From contig NZ_CP119127.1 of the NCBI RefSeq assembly GCF_030128825.1, positions 4,205,501 to 4,269,500 of the forward strand: a DNA stretch of 64,000 nucleotides, read 5' to 3'. The DNA comes from Sphingobium sp. WTD-1. Its GTDB lineage: Bacteria; Pseudomonadota; Alphaproteobacteria; Sphingomonadales; Sphingomonadaceae. The notes beneath the pieces are model-generated. The model saw nothing but the letters and a program-made list of their open reading frames with translations. It ran no database searches and was not told the DNA's origin. Below, one piece after another: positions 8,042 through 16,592 of this stretch. A program made the translations under genes and the position numbers. Each line of letters begins with the position of its first letter. Position 1 is the stretch's first letter.

Positions 8042-8331
8042 GCCGGCATGCTCCGGGCCTGCGACACGATCTTGATAGCCTGGCTGAGCGAGTAGCTCCC
8101 ATCGACGCGGACGACCAGCGTGGCCCGCCAGCCATTGGCATAGCGGGCATGGATGCGGCGCAGCCGGCTTTGGGCGTCGAACAGAGCGTGCGCCTCGATC
8201 GGCTCACCGTCGCCGCCGCGCTGCCCGCACTCGCGCAGCTTGTCAGCGACCATGGTCATATCCTCGCCGGGGGCGACGACGACCTTCTGCCAAGCGCGAT
8301 TGCCGCGCTTACGGGGAGAGCTTGCCTTCAT
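8038..8331 (-). CDS. Small phage protein between spike and gp46
   Basis: 97 residues from ATG 8331, which overlaps the spike gene stop (8328). The N-terminus is basic (MKASSPRKRGNRAWQKVVV), followed by EDMTMVADKLRECGQRGG and a strand-rich end (WRATLVVRVDGSYSLSQAIKIV). No family is recognised with certainty. Position and coupling put it in the baseplate module of Mu-like phages of alphaproteobacteria, so a structural or assembly role is likely. Confidence 0.6.
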   Translation of the reverse strand: MKASSPRKRGNRAWQKVVVAPGEDMTMVADKLRECGQRGGDGEPIEAHALFDAQSRLRRIHARYANGWRATLVVRVDGSYSLSQAIKIVSQARSMPA

Positions 8332-8915
8332 GCGATCTTCACCTTGCTGGAGCCGCCGGTGATGGCGGTGCTGCTGACTGTGTCGGTCTTGCGGGCGGCG
8401 AAGAGGCTCGCCCCTTCGCCCAGGGCAATGCTGCTGCCGTCCAGCAGCGCTTCGCCCTGGCCCTTGATCGAGACCGCACCATCCGCGTCGACGGTGAAAT
8501 CGCCGCCGGCTTCGACGCTGAAATTGCCGTCCGTCTGGCAGGCGATACCCAGCGACGAAGCTATGCGAATCCCGTCGCGGCCGATCAGCACGCACTGGCC
8601 CTGGTCGTCATGCAACGCGACCTCGCCCTCTTGGAGCGACTTGAGCCGATAGCGGCGATCGGCGATCGCGATGACCAAGGCGTGGCCGCGCAATCCGCCC
8701 ACTGCCAGCGAGATGGCTTCGGCGCCTGGCTTGGGATGCGCCGCGAAGCCATAGGGCTGGAAATGTTCGGCACCGTCCTGCGCCTCGTCGGCCAGCAGGT
8801 CGATCTGCACCGACTGGAGGCCGGTGCTGTCGTCGACGGCGGCCAGAACGGCGCGGCCGACCATCATCTGGATACGCCCCAACAAGGGGCTTAGCGCCCT
8901 TTGAAGCGCGCTCAT
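8328..8915 (-). CDS. Baseplate spike protein (Mu gp45 family)
   Basis: 195 residues. The N-terminal OB-like part (LGRIQMMVGRAVLAAVDDST, GLQSVQIDLLADEAQDGAEHFQPYGF) is characteristic of Mu gp45. The C-terminal 70 residues are a repetitive beta-helix (GNFSVEAGGDFTVDADGAVSI) like the trimeric membrane-piercing needle. It sits at the tip of the contractile tail. It overlaps its neighbours by 4 bases on both sides. Confidence 0.9.
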   Translation of the reverse strand: MSALQRALSPLLGRIQMMVGRAVLAAVDDSTGLQSVQIDLLADEAQDGAEHFQPYGFAAHPKPGAEAISLAVGGLRGHALVIAIADRRYRLKSLQEGEVALHDDQGQCVLIGRDGIRIASSLGIACQTDGNFSVEAGGDFTVDADGAVSIKGQGEALLDGSSIALGEGASLFAARKTDTVSSTAITGGSSKVKIA

Positions 8916-9967
8916 GCCGCTTCCTTTTCCGCCAGCTGAGCGAAGGCACCGGGCGGCGCGATCGACAGGGTCGCGATCGTCCCTTCGCCGTCCGACTTGG
9001 CGAACGTAACCGCCGCGATCAGCATGACCTCATCCGCCATGCCGATCTGCGCGCAACGCACCCGCACCCGGCTGTTGGGTCGCCACAAGGCGCCGCCTGG
9101 CGCCACGCGCCAGCCCAGCACACGGATGTCCGCGCCCCTGGCACGGCCAGCGCGCACGCCCGCCTCGAATTTCGCGCGTGCCCCTGCGCTGGCGCCGTCG
9201 CTCTGCTCCTCCGCCACCAACAGCAGCGGGCGATAGCGGCGCACCCCGGCATCCTTCGCCTCGCCCTTGATCTGGCTCACCGTCTTACCGTGGCGCTCAT
9301 CATCGCCATGGGCCTGGCCCTTGACGATATAGTCGGAAAAGCGCTCGCGATGATCGGTGCGTCCCTCGGCCGACTTGATGTTGACGCCCAGCTCCAGGGT
9401 GGCGACCGGCGCGCCGGCATCGGGCGTAGTAATCTCCAGGTCGCCCGAGGCGGTGGGGACAGCGATAAGGCCCCGGAAGCGCAAGAGACGCTCGATCGCG
9501 GCGGCGACCGTCTCGCCCTGCTGGATCGCGAACTTGCGAATCGCCGCACCCGTGCTGACCTTGACCGCGACCGTCACCCCGAACGGCTTGGCCAACTCGG
9601 TCGCGATCGCCTCCAGCTTGACGTTGCGCCAGCTTGCCGGCCTGGCGATCGCGGAACAGTCGGCCAGGTCGCCCGTCTTGTCGCGACCCTCGACCGTGAT
9701 GCCGTGCGATTCCCCGTCGATCGCAGGTGACACCGCATCGACCCAGCCATCGACCACGACCGCGCCGCCGATCTTGAGCTGGCAGCGATCGTCCGCTGCG
9801 ATCACCAGCAGCTGGCCGGCTGCATCATCCTTGGAGGAAAGCGACAGGCGGAAGGCACCGCACATCGCGTCGATCGCGCGGGTCACGCTGACCTCTGTCC
9901 AGCCCGCGTAGAGCTTGCCGTTGATCGCCAGCTCGACCTTCTCGGCGATGATATCCGCGTCAGCCAT
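8912..9967 (-). CDS. Tail hub protein (Mu gp44 / gpP, gpD-like)
   Basis: 351 residues from ATG 9967. That start overlaps the upstream small gene and gives the typical N-terminus MADADIIAEKVELAINGK. The body holds gpD/gp44 hub features: DRCQLKIGGAVVVDGWVD, GITVEGRDKTGDLADCSA and AAAIERLLRFRGLIAVPTASG. Then come RFSDYIVKGQAHGDD and LWRPNSRVRVR. In Mu, gp44 forms the trimeric hub to which spike gp45 attaches, and here it precedes the spike gene. A 32-residue N-terminal extension is possible but lacks a better start signal. Confidence 0.9.
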   Translation of the reverse strand: MADADIIAEKVELAINGKLYAGWTEVSVTRAIDAMCGAFRLSLSSKDDAAGQLLVIAADDRCQLKIGGAVVVDGWVDAVSPAIDGESHGITVEGRDKTGDLADCSAIARPASWRNVKLEAIATELAKPFGVTVAVKVSTGAAIRKFAIQQGETVAAAIERLLRFRGLIAVPTASGDLEITTPDAGAPVATLELGVNIKSAEGRTDHRERFSDYIVKGQAHGDDERHGKTVSQIKGEAKDAGVRRYRPLLLVAEEQSDGASAGARAKFEAGVRAGRARGADIRVLGWRVAPGGALWRPNSRVRVRCAQIGMADEVMLIAAVTFAKSDGEGTIATLSIAPPGAFAQLAEKEAA

Positions 9968-10160
9968 GGTCCGCCCCCAGGGTGCGGCGCACGCGATCTC
10001 CGGCCCGCCGCATTTCGTCCCAGGCGCGGCCGGTCTCACGGGCGGCATCGCCATGCAGGTCATGGGCGCGACGATAGTTCGCCTCTGCCAGCTGTAGGGC
10101 GCACGCCGCCGTGCGGATCGTGTCCAGCTGCGTTTCCCAGCGCGTCTCGACCTCAGCCAT
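9960..10160 (-). CDS. Small phage protein between gp43 and gp44 homologues
   Basis: 66 residues, predicted helical and highly charged (MAEVETRWETQLDTIRTAAC, then RETGRAWDEMRRAGDRVRR). It overlaps both neighbours by 8 bases, which argues that it is translated. No family is recognised; it may be a tail assembly accessory. Confidence 0.55.
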   Translation of the reverse strand: MAEVETRWETQLDTIRTAACALQLAEANYRRAHDLHGDAARETGRAWDEMRRAGDRVRRTLGADHG

Positions 10161-11382
10161 TCACTGCCTCCCTGCTCAAGACCTGGAGCGCCACGCCGCC
10201 CGGCACGAAGCCGGGGTGGCGCACCTTGTTGCGGGCGACGATCTCGTCCGCCCGATCGATCACGCTGGACGGGTCGCCATAGAGGCGCATGGCGATCACC
10301 AGCGCCGGCTCGGTGACGGCTGGCGTGTAGCGCTGCAGCCGGGCAAGCGAACCGCCGCGCGCAGTCAGGTCGGCCGTGCAGGCGCGGCGCAGCGCGTCAT
10401 ACTGATCCGCGCCGCCATCGTCGCCGGCATCGGCCTGGCGCAGCGCGAGCGCATCGAGCCGATCAGCGGCATCGTCACGCGCGGCGACCGCTTCGTCATA
10501 GGATGCAAAGTCGCTGCCAGCGAGCCAGCGCACCAACTCGGCCGAGGCGGCGAGATTGACCAGCTGCACCATTGCCGCCTGGTTCTCCCGCTCCAGATTG
10601 CGGGCGGGCGTGTCACCGGTCACCGGCGGCAAATCACCGCCCCAGTCCATCAGCGCGCGATAGCTGTCGCCCTCGGCCGGGCCGCCGATCGCGCCCAGCA
10701 CCTGGACCAGGCTGACGACGGCGCGGCCGAGATCGATCGGCGCGCGCAGCAGCACCGCGGTTTCGCCAAGAAGCCCGAGATTGGTCTGCAGCGCCGCCAG
10801 CGCACCACCAAAGCCACCCTGAAGACCTGCACGGAGCGAGACCAGCGTGGTCGCGCCGCCCAGCACCTTCTCGGCCGCTTCCTCGACAAAGGCGGTCGCG
10901 CCCTCGACCGAGAATGCAGCACCGAACAGCGAGGGCGCGGCATCGGCCGCGACATCAGCCTGGGCGATGGCGGCGGCCTGTGTGTCCGCCGTGGCGACGG
11001 CCGGCGCCGGCAGGCCGGTTTCGATGAAGTCGATCGTGAACCAGGCGATGTTGATGCCGTCGATCGCGGAGTCCCGGCGCGACCAGGCACCCGCCGGCAC
11101 CGCGACCTGCATCGACCCGAACCAGGGGTGGATCAGCGTGCCGGCGCCCGGCGCCTCCAGTGCGTCGACCAGCTCATTGGCGAGGGCCGGATAATCCTCA
11201 CCGACAATATGGCAGTCGATGCGATAGCTCCGCGCGGCCCGGCCCAAATCCTCCCAGACCGGCTTCTCCGCCTGGGGGAATTCATGGACGACGCCGCGAC
11301 GGCCGCCGCTGGTCTCGCTCTCCTCGGTGCGAAAGGCGACACCGCGAAAGCTGCCCTTCTGCCAGCCGGCCGGGGCGCTCAT
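10153..11382 (-). CDS. DNA circularisation / tail protein N (Mu gp43)
   Basis: 409 residues from ATG 11382, overlapping the tape measure stop. The N-terminal domain (WQKGSFRGVAFRTEESETSGGRRGVVHEFPQ, split here as WQKGSFRGVAFRTEESET and RGVVHEFPQAEKPVWEDLG) is the DNA circularisation protein N-terminal domain of Mu gpN. It continues YRIDCHIVGEDYPALANELV and GTLIHPWFGSMQVAV. Despite the historical name it is a tail/baseplate component injected with or attached to the hub. Full length compared with Mu gpN is about 490, so this is a somewhat shorter version. Confidence 0.88.
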   Translation of the reverse strand: MSAPAGWQKGSFRGVAFRTEESETSGGRRGVVHEFPQAEKPVWEDLGRAARSYRIDCHIVGEDYPALANELVDALEAPGAGTLIHPWFGSMQVAVPAGAWSRRDSAIDGINIAWFTIDFIETGLPAPAVATADTQAAAIAQADVAADAAPSLFGAAFSVEGATAFVEEAAEKVLGGATTLVSLRAGLQGGFGGALAALQTNLGLLGETAVLLRAPIDLGRAVVSLVQVLGAIGGPAEGDSYRALMDWGGDLPPVTGDTPARNLERENQAAMVQLVNLAASAELVRWLAGSDFASYDEAVAARDDAADRLDALALRQADAGDDGGADQYDALRRACTADLTARGGSLARLQRYTPAVTEPALVIAMRLYGDPSSVIDRADEIVARNKVRHPGFVPGGVALQVLSREAVNG

Positions 11383-12926
11383 GCCGCACCTGCCATCTGG
11401 CGGCCGGTGTTGACTTCGACATCGATGCCGGCGGCCGACAGCTTGGTCGGCTTTGCGGTCGTCCCGGCCGGCGTCTTGATCGTCAGTTCGACCTTGGCGT
11501 TTGGCGCAGCCTGCGCCTGCGGCCGGCTGGCGTCGATAAAGGGTACGCCGCTCGATCGCGCAGGAGAACGCCGGGGCGGGCGGTTGGCCGGCTGTGCCGG
11601 TGCCGCGTCCATGAACGGGACGCCGCTGGGTTTTGGCGCTGGCGCCGCCTTGGGCTTTGCCCAACTGGGCGCATGGTACTTTAGCTGGAAGGGGTTGGTT
11701 GTTGAGTTCCATTCGACGCTGCCCAAGGCATCGCGATAGCCCCACAGATTTTCAGCATCGCCAACAAACTTGCGAACCTTGCCCCCTTTTTCATCCAGTT
11801 CCCGCAAGGCGCCCGCCAGCGTCGAAACGGCGCTGCCGACATCGCGGATGCCGCCCGCGATTCCCCGCCAGTCGGTACTACCGACGACGTCGATCAATTC
11901 GCCAAGGCCTTTGCCCGTGTTTTCAGCCCAGCGCTGGAGGCTCCCGTCCTTTTCCATCTGGCCAAGGCTGTCATTGATCCGGTCGATCTGCTTATTCACC
12001 TGGGCGCCAAAGCCCCCTTCCCAGACGCGGTTGGCGATGCGGCCCATGCCGTCCATCAGGTTCGACCATTTGCCCTCGGTCGTCTTGGCCAGGCGCTCCA
12101 TGCCGCCCGCAAATCGCTGGTCCATGATGCCGAGCAAAGCCGTGCGGATCTCGGTCGACGTCTGCCTGACCATCTTCGACATTTCCTTGCCGTTGCGCTG
12201 CCAGCGGAAGGTGACCTTGTCGCCCTGGACGGCGGCCTTGATGCCGAATTCCTTGATCCGCTCGAATTCGCCTGTCTGCGCATCGGCGATCATCTCGACC
12301 GCCTGCATCAGCGACTTGCCCATGCCGGCGGCCGTGTCGCCCAGCGACCGGAGCGTCCCGTCGGTCGGGTCGATGCCATAGGCCTTGAGCGCGATGAAAG
12401 CCTCCATCACGTCGTTCAGTTCATAAGGCGTCCGCGCGGCGAAATCCGACACCCAGTTGAGCGCGCGCTCGCCGGCAGCGGCCGATCCTTCCAGTCCCTC
12501 CAGCTGGACGCGGAATTTCTCAAAGGTCAGGCCGGCGGTCACGACCTTGTAGAGCGCGGCCGACAAGCCGGCGCCGGCCAGCGCCGTGCCCGCCATCAGG
12601 CCGGTGCGCAGCGAGCTGCCGATCATGCCGCCCGCGCGATAGGCCAGCTTTTCCATCTGCGCCTGACTGAACTGGATGCGCCGATCGAGCGCGGCCAGCG
12701 CGCCGATCGAGCGGCGCGACGTCGACACGAAGCCGGTGCCTATGCGCCGTGCGGCGCGATCGAGGCGATTGGCCGAGCGCTCGGCGCCATCCATCCGCTG
12801 GTCGAGCGAACGCATGTCCAGCGCCGATCGCCGCGAGGCGCGGCCAAGGCCGGTGACCGCCGCATCGACCCGCTCAGTCGGGCGGCTGGCGCGATCGATC
12901 GCCTCCAGGATCAGCGAGAGCCTCAT
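11379..12926 (-). CDS. Tail tape measure protein
   Basis: 515 residues. It has an N-terminal coiled coil (LIDRASRPTERVDAAV-like heptads through residue 90), hydrophobic segments near residues 95-130 (GGMIGSSLRTGLMAG, TALAGAGLSAALYKVVTAGL) and the conserved tape-measure core FEKFRVQLEGLEGS, FAARTPYELNDVMEAF and KSLMQAVEMIADAQTGEFERI. The C-terminal 90 residues are Pro/Ala-rich with a repeated motif (SGVPFMDAAPA and SGVPFIDASRP). It sets tail length; at 515 residues it predicts a short tail compared with Mu. It overlaps gp43 and the chaperone extension by 4 bases each. Confidence 0.9.
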   Translation of the reverse strand: MRLSLILEAIDRASRPTERVDAAVTGLGRASRRSALDMRSLDQRMDGAERSANRLDRAARRIGTGFVSTSRRSIGALAALDRRIQFSQAQMEKLAYRAGGMIGSSLRTGLMAGTALAGAGLSAALYKVVTAGLTFEKFRVQLEGLEGSAAAGERALNWVSDFAARTPYELNDVMEAFIALKAYGIDPTDGTLRSLGDTAAGMGKSLMQAVEMIADAQTGEFERIKEFGIKAAVQGDKVTFRWQRNGKEMSKMVRQTSTEIRTALLGIMDQRFAGGMERLAKTTEGKWSNLMDGMGRIANRVWEGGFGAQVNKQIDRINDSLGQMEKDGSLQRWAENTGKGLGELIDVVGSTDWRGIAGGIRDVGSAVSTLAGALRELDEKGGKVRKFVGDAENLWGYRDALGSVEWNSTTNPFQLKYHAPSWAKPKAAPAPKPSGVPFMDAAPAQPANRPPRRSPARSSGVPFIDASRPQAQAAPNAKVELTIKTPAGTTAKPTKLSAAGIDVEVNTGRQMAGAA

Positions 12927-13120
12927 TCGTCCTTTCGCTCTTCATTTATGCGCTGGGCCTGGCTCAGCCAGAACTCCAGCTCGGTATCCGTGAGGGCCAT
13001 GGCATCGGCCGGTGACCAGCCGCAGCGGAAGACCAGATCGCCTAGGCAATCACGCCAGTCGCTGGGCCATGCTCGGTAAAAAAACCAAGGCACTCGTCCA
13101 GGCGGTCGAGGTCGACCCAA
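12923..13120 (-). CDS. Tail assembly chaperone frameshift extension (E' / GT-type)
   Basis: This frame has no good start of its own. It lies in the -1 frame relative to the upstream chaperone gene (13042-13362) and overlaps its 3' end, where a run of seven T residues occurs. Slippage there would join 95 zero-frame residues to 51 residues of this frame (YRAWPSDWRDCLGDLVF to INEERKDE), giving a 146-residue fusion. The motif DCLGDLVFRCGWSP, then ELEFWLSQAQRINEE, resembles the GpE'/T extension proteins that recruit the tape measure protein. Its stop overlaps the tape measure start as ATGA. Confidence 0.8.
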   Translation of the reverse strand: MGRPRPPGRVPWFFYRAWPSDWRDCLGDLVFRCGWSPADAMALTDTELEFWLSQAQRINEERKDE

Positions 13121-13362
13121 TCGATCTTCTGGATCACGACCATCATCTGGCCGGTGACGCTGGCCAGCATTTCATGCGTGCGCTGCGCCGCATTGCCTTC
13201 GCTGCTGGCGATCACGCGCTCCACGCCGGTCAGGCGGCGAAGCTGCAGCTTCTCCAGCAGCGTCTCCTGCTCGCCGACCTTGTATTTGACCGGATAGATC
13301 AGGTCATAGCTGTTGTCCGGGTTCAGATAGGACGGGCGAGCCGGCGCGGTCGGCGCGGTCAC
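13042..13362 (-). CDS. Tail assembly chaperone (Mu gp41 / P2 GpE family)
   Basis: 106 residues from GTG 13362, chosen because AGAGGAAG lies 5 bases upstream and GTGA overlaps the tube gene stop. The body (DLIYPVKYKVGEQETLLEKL, LRRLTGVERVIASSEGN) matches the tail assembly chaperone family found between tube and tape measure. The last residues before the stop (LDECLGFFTEHGPATGVIA) include the slippery codons. It binds the tape measure protein during tail assembly. Confidence 0.88.
   Translation of the reverse strand: MTAPTAPARPSYLNPDNSYDLIYPVKYKVGEQETLLEKLQLRRLTGVERVIASSEGNAAQRTHEMLASVTGQMMVVIQKIDWVDLDRLDECLGFFTEHGPATGVIA
13078..13084 (-). other. Programmed -1 frameshift site (seven T) in the tail chaperone gene
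   Basis: On the coding strand the heptamer is T TTT TTT in the zero frame (codons GGT TTT TTT ACC), a perfect X XXY YYZ slippery site. It is exactly 95 codons from the GTG start. The -1 frame beyond it is open for 51 codons up to the tape measure gene. Such shifts at this locus are conserved across long- and contractile-tailed phages. Confidence 0.85.
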
Positions 13363-13727
13363 GATACTTCCTCTGCCGCCTTGCCATACAGGACGCACTT
13401 GGCCTTGCCGTCGCTGGTTCCCATCGGCGGGCGACCTTCGCTATAGGCCTGGCGCACGACGAAGCTCTTACCATTGTCGAACTCGATCGTGGCAGTGGCG
13501 CCGGTGATCAGGCCGAAACTGGTGGCGCTGAAGCCGCCCTTGGTGAGCGCGTTGAATTCCAGCTTGCTGGGCTTCACCGGCCCTTCCTGATAGGCGCCTT
13601 CCTCATAATCGCCTTCGACCGGCGTGCGGCTGGGGCCGCCGGGGTCCAGCACCGTATCGCCCGCCGTCTCGTAGAGAACGCCGTCGATCTTGACCTTTGC
13701 TTTGCCGATGACCTGGTTTTTCGCCAT
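13359..13727 (-). CDS. Tail tube protein (Mu gpM-like)
   Basis: 122 residues. MAKNQVIGKAKVKIDGVLYE is the conserved start of Mu gpM-type tube proteins, followed by PSRTPVEGDYEEGAYQEGPV and KLEFNALTKGGFSATSFGLI. It forms the inner tube of the contractile tail and follows the sheath gene after 36 bases, the usual order. Confidence 0.9.
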   Translation of the reverse strand: MAKNQVIGKAKVKIDGVLYETAGDTVLDPGGPSRTPVEGDYEEGAYQEGPVKPSKLEFNALTKGGFSATSFGLITGATATIEFDNGKSFVVRQAYSEGRPPMGTSDGKAKCVLYGKAAEEVS

Positions 13728-13763
13728 GTCCTATTTCCTTCTAAAAGCCCTTTGAACGCTCGC

Positions 13764-15194
13764 TCAGAGGATGAATTCGATGCGGGTGGCGAGCTGCAGC
13801 AGGCCGTTGACCGTGTCGGGGGTCATCAGCGTGTTGAGCTGGCGGCGGTTGGTCGCGTCGCGCTCGATCACCAGATTGGCGATGAAGCCGTCGACATCCT
13901 CCATCAGCTCGGCCTCTTCCCACTCGCGGGCGAGCGCGATCGTCTCGGCATGGACCGACGCGATCGCGTCCTCGGTCAGCTTCGCGCGCGGGAATTTCTC
14001 GGCCATGCGCACGCGATAGCTGTAGCGATAATAGCCCAGCGTCGCGGTGGTCTGGACGTCGAGATAGCTGTCATCGTCGAAGCCGGCGGCGCTCACCTGG
14101 TAGCAGCTGATCAGCCGCTCGATCGCGACATTGCCCTCCGCGTTGACGCGGAAGGTGGAGATGCCATCCTTCAGCAGCAGCTCGCGCTCGGTGCGGATGA
14201 AGCGATGCTCCGGGCGCGGCGCGCGAATCCCCGCGACCACCAGGTCGGTCAGCGGCCGGGCCGGGTCGATCTGCAGATAATAGGCCGCCACCGAGGCAAA
14301 GGCGGCCGCGACGATCCAGGGCGGCGACGGCAGATTATAGCCGCCGACGATCGTCGCATGCTTGCCATTGCGCGTCGCGCCAAAGCTCGACAGGGTCGAA
14401 AAGCTGCCCGACAGACCGAAATAGGCGCGCCCTTCGATCTGGCGCACCGGTCCCCAGCGATCCTCCAGGTCGGTGTCGATCACCGACATGTTCGCCGCAT
14501 CGTTCACGCCGATCGCGATGGTCTGGTACCAGGCGTCGCCCAGGCTCGCGACCAGGCTGGTAAGATCGGGGTTCGTCGCGCCTGCCGCCATCGGCACGAT
14601 CGTCGCGGTCACGCCGGCCGGCAGAGATTCCCCGTCGAAATAATTGGCGCGCAGGTCGATGTCGTTGCCCGCCGTGCCCTTGTGCCGACAGGTCAGGGTG
14701 ACGACGGCGGCCGCTGCCGAAGCGGTCACTGGCAGGTCGGGCAGCGCATTGATCGCAGCGGCGACGGCGGTGGCGATCGTGCTGGCGCTCGCGCCGCTGG
14801 CGACGGCTACCGGCACGCGGACACCAGCGATCATCAGCGCCAGTGTGCCGGCGGCGGTGGACGGCCCGCCGATCGTGATCGAGCCGGTGGCCGCAACACC
14901 CGCCGCGTTGTCGGCGATGGGCATCGCCCAAAGTTCGACCTGGCTGCTGGCGGTCAGCGCGGCCGCCACCATCGCCGCCAGGATCGAGCCGCGCCCTGCC
15001 AGGGTTGCGCCCTGCTCGGCGCGGGTCACCCGCACCGGCGCCGAGACGCTGGCCGCGCCGATGCACTGGCCGATGAGAGGGATTTTCTGCAAGGCGGGCG
15101 GCAGGCCCTGGCGCGCGCGATTATTGGCGATCTCGACCTGCGATCCGGGGACGCGCTGGTTGGACGAAATCTTGTCGAAAGCAAAGCTGGCCAT
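13764..15194 (-). CDS. Contractile tail sheath protein (Mu gpL-like)
   Basis: 476 residues, the Mu gpL size. It opens ASFAFDKISSNQRVPGSQVE and continues KIPLIGQCIGAASVSAPVRV, the conserved sheath N-terminus that in Mu reads 'I..N.RVPG'. The C-terminal part (GISTFRVNAEGNVAIERLIS, YRVRMAEKFPRAKLTEDA, GFIANLVIERDATNRRQLN) is the conserved sheath core that binds the tube. The middle is an Ala/Thr-rich variable insertion. It is intact, so a contractile tail could be built. Confidence 0.93.
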   Translation of the reverse strand: MASFAFDKISSNQRVPGSQVEIANNRARQGLPPALQKIPLIGQCIGAASVSAPVRVTRAEQGATLAGRGSILAAMVAAALTASSQVELWAMPIADNAAGVAATGSITIGGPSTAAGTLALMIAGVRVPVAVASGASASTIATAVAAAINALPDLPVTASAAAAVVTLTCRHKGTAGNDIDLRANYFDGESLPAGVTATIVPMAAGATNPDLTSLVASLGDAWYQTIAIGVNDAANMSVIDTDLEDRWGPVRQIEGRAYFGLSGSFSTLSSFGATRNGKHATIVGGYNLPSPPWIVAAAFASVAAYYLQIDPARPLTDLVVAGIRAPRPEHRFIRTERELLLKDGISTFRVNAEGNVAIERLISCYQVSAAGFDDDSYLDVQTTATLGYYRYSYRVRMAEKFPRAKLTEDAIASVHAETIALAREWEEAELMEDVDGFIANLVIERDATNRRQLNTLMTPDTVNGLLQLATRIEFIL

Positions 15195-15412
15195 CAGGCG
15201 TCTCCATCCTTGGCGGGTTCGGCCGCCTTCTTGTCCCCGGCCGCGACGCTCTTGGCATCGGTCGGCTCAATGTCGCCCTGGTCCAGGCGGCGCTGCCAAT
15301 AGGCGGACCAGGCCAGGCCTTTGCCGTGCGGCGGCAGCGGTGCGCCCCCGTCATCGGGGTCGCGGACCTGAAGGCCCGCCTTGGGCCGGAAATAGCGAAG
15401 CTGGTCGGTCAT
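15194..15412 (-). CDS. DUF2635-type small phage protein
   Basis: 72 residues from ATG 15412, overlapping the upstream stop by 4 bases. YFRPKAGLQVRDPDDGGAPL, then HGKGLAWSAYWQRRLDQGDI, is the DUF2635 signature (VRDP, G..V....YW.RRL.DGDV) found just upstream of Mu sheath genes. The C-terminus is Lys/Ala-rich. The role is unknown; it is tail-module associated. Confidence 0.85.
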   Translation of the reverse strand: MTDQLRYFRPKAGLQVRDPDDGGAPLPPHGKGLAWSAYWQRRLDQGDIEPTDAKSVAAGDKKAAEPAKDGDA

Positions 15413-16068
15413 GACGGATCGGTCTCCTGAAGGGCGATATGGTCGGTGGCGTCGGCGTGCGGATCGTCGGGCAGCTGGGCGCCTGGCACGATCGGATCGG
15501 CGTCGACGGGATGCGGCGTGCCGAACGCAGGCACGTCCCAATTCACATGCAGGGCGGCCAGCTCTTCGTCGCTGTCGTCGCCAGCCAGCTGGATGGTGAA
15601 GCGACAGCCGAGCATCATCGCATGGCCGGACAGGTTGAGGTCCTGCATCGCCTTGCTGCGCTTGAGCGGCTGACAATCGCCGACCGTCATCGGCGCGACC
15701 AGGTCGAGGCCCAGCATCTGCCGATCGAGCAGCGCCGCCGCGCCCAGCGCCAGCCGATAGCTGCCCGGCTCTTTCGCCGGATTGGGGCCACCATGGCGGT
15801 TGGCCGCTTCATCGGGCCGGGCGCTGCTATGGACGACAACCAGGCCGAAGGTGCCGGTGACGGCGATGACGCCATCGCCCCAGGACTCCGGATCGCTCCA
15901 GCCGGTGAAGCCGACCCAGGCGGCCGGGCCTTTGATCTCGCCGCGCTTGGCGGCGAGGTAGGCCTCCCAGTCGTCCGGCAGCGTATCGAGCCGGTTCCAG
16001 GCAAAGCCCAGCGCGTCCTGCATCGCCTTCAGCCGCGCCAGCACGGCCAGTTCGATCGCCGCGATCAT
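15409..16068 (-). CDS. Mu gp37-like tail protein (DUF1834)
   Basis: 219 residues. MIAAIELAVLARLKAMQD opens the gp37-type fold; later RLALGAAALLDRQMLGLDL and MQDLNLSGHAMMLGCRFTIQL are characteristic. It sits between the gpG-like morphogenesis gene and DUF2635/sheath and overlaps both by 4 bases. It probably works in head-tail connection or tail termination. Confidence 0.82.
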   Translation of the reverse strand: MIAAIELAVLARLKAMQDALGFAWNRLDTLPDDWEAYLAAKRGEIKGPAAWVGFTGWSDPESWGDGVIAVTGTFGLVVVHSSARPDEAANRHGGPNPAKEPGSYRLALGAAALLDRQMLGLDLVAPMTVGDCQPLKRSKAMQDLNLSGHAMMLGCRFTIQLAGDDSDEELAALHVNWDVPAFGTPHPVDADPIVPGAQLPDDPHADATDHIALQETDPS

Positions 16069-16592
16069 TGCTCGGCCCCCAGATAGTCGGCGACATGACC
16101 GCGAACGCCTTCCATCCCGTCCGACGACAGGCCGATGAACTGGCGCTGCGGGGTGCTGGCCTTGCGGCGATGCGCCTTGACGGTGACCGTGATCGGCTCG
16201 GCCAGCGTCACGCCGAACACTTCGCGCATGACGCGCTTATGGCTGGCGACCTGCTCGACACTCGACCAGCCATCATTATGACGGCGCGCGTAGACGACGT
16301 TGGTGCCCGCCTCGACGCGGGTGCGGCTGGCGACATGGGTGATCGACCCGCGCAGGCGGCGGCTGTCGGTCAGCGTCTTGCCCCCGGTCGCGATCGCGCG
16401 CTGCGACTTGTCCCAGGGAATGCCGGCGGGCGAATGCTCGCCGTCGAAATTCTCCTCGATGTCGACCTCGATCTCCATGCCGAGGATGTCCATCAGCGGG
16501 GTGAGGTCGCCCAGCCGGTCGAGCAGCAGCGACAGATCGCGCTGGACCTCGACCAGGCCGTCGATCGACAGGGACATGCCGGCGCCGGCCAT
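16065..16592 (-). CDS. Virion morphogenesis protein (Mu gpG / tail completion S family)
   Basis: 175 residues. The motif SPAGIPWDKSQRAIATGGKTLTDSRRLRGSI contains the family hallmark (GxPW..L...T, then G..LTDSG.L..SI); the segment AGTNVVYARRHNDGW follows, and PQRQFIGLSSDG is the conserved 'P.R.F.GLS' near the end. In Mu it is gpG, involved in tail completion and joining. It is coupled to the DUF1320 gene upstream, the two sharing position 16592. Confidence 0.9.
   Translation of the reverse strand: MAGAGMSLSIDGLVEVQRDLSLLLDRLGDLTPLMDILGMEIEVDIEENFDGEHSPAGIPWDKSQRAIATGGKTLTDSRRLRGSITHVASRTRVEAGTNVVYARRHNDGWSSVEQVASHKRVMREVFGVTLAEPITVTVKAHRRKASTPQRQFIGLSSDGMEGVRGHVADYLGAEQ

Noticed and set aside
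9968..10063. A 32-residue N-terminal extension of the tail hub protein
   Set aside because: It would overlap the 66-residue gene almost entirely. The internal ATG at 9967 gives the family N-terminus.
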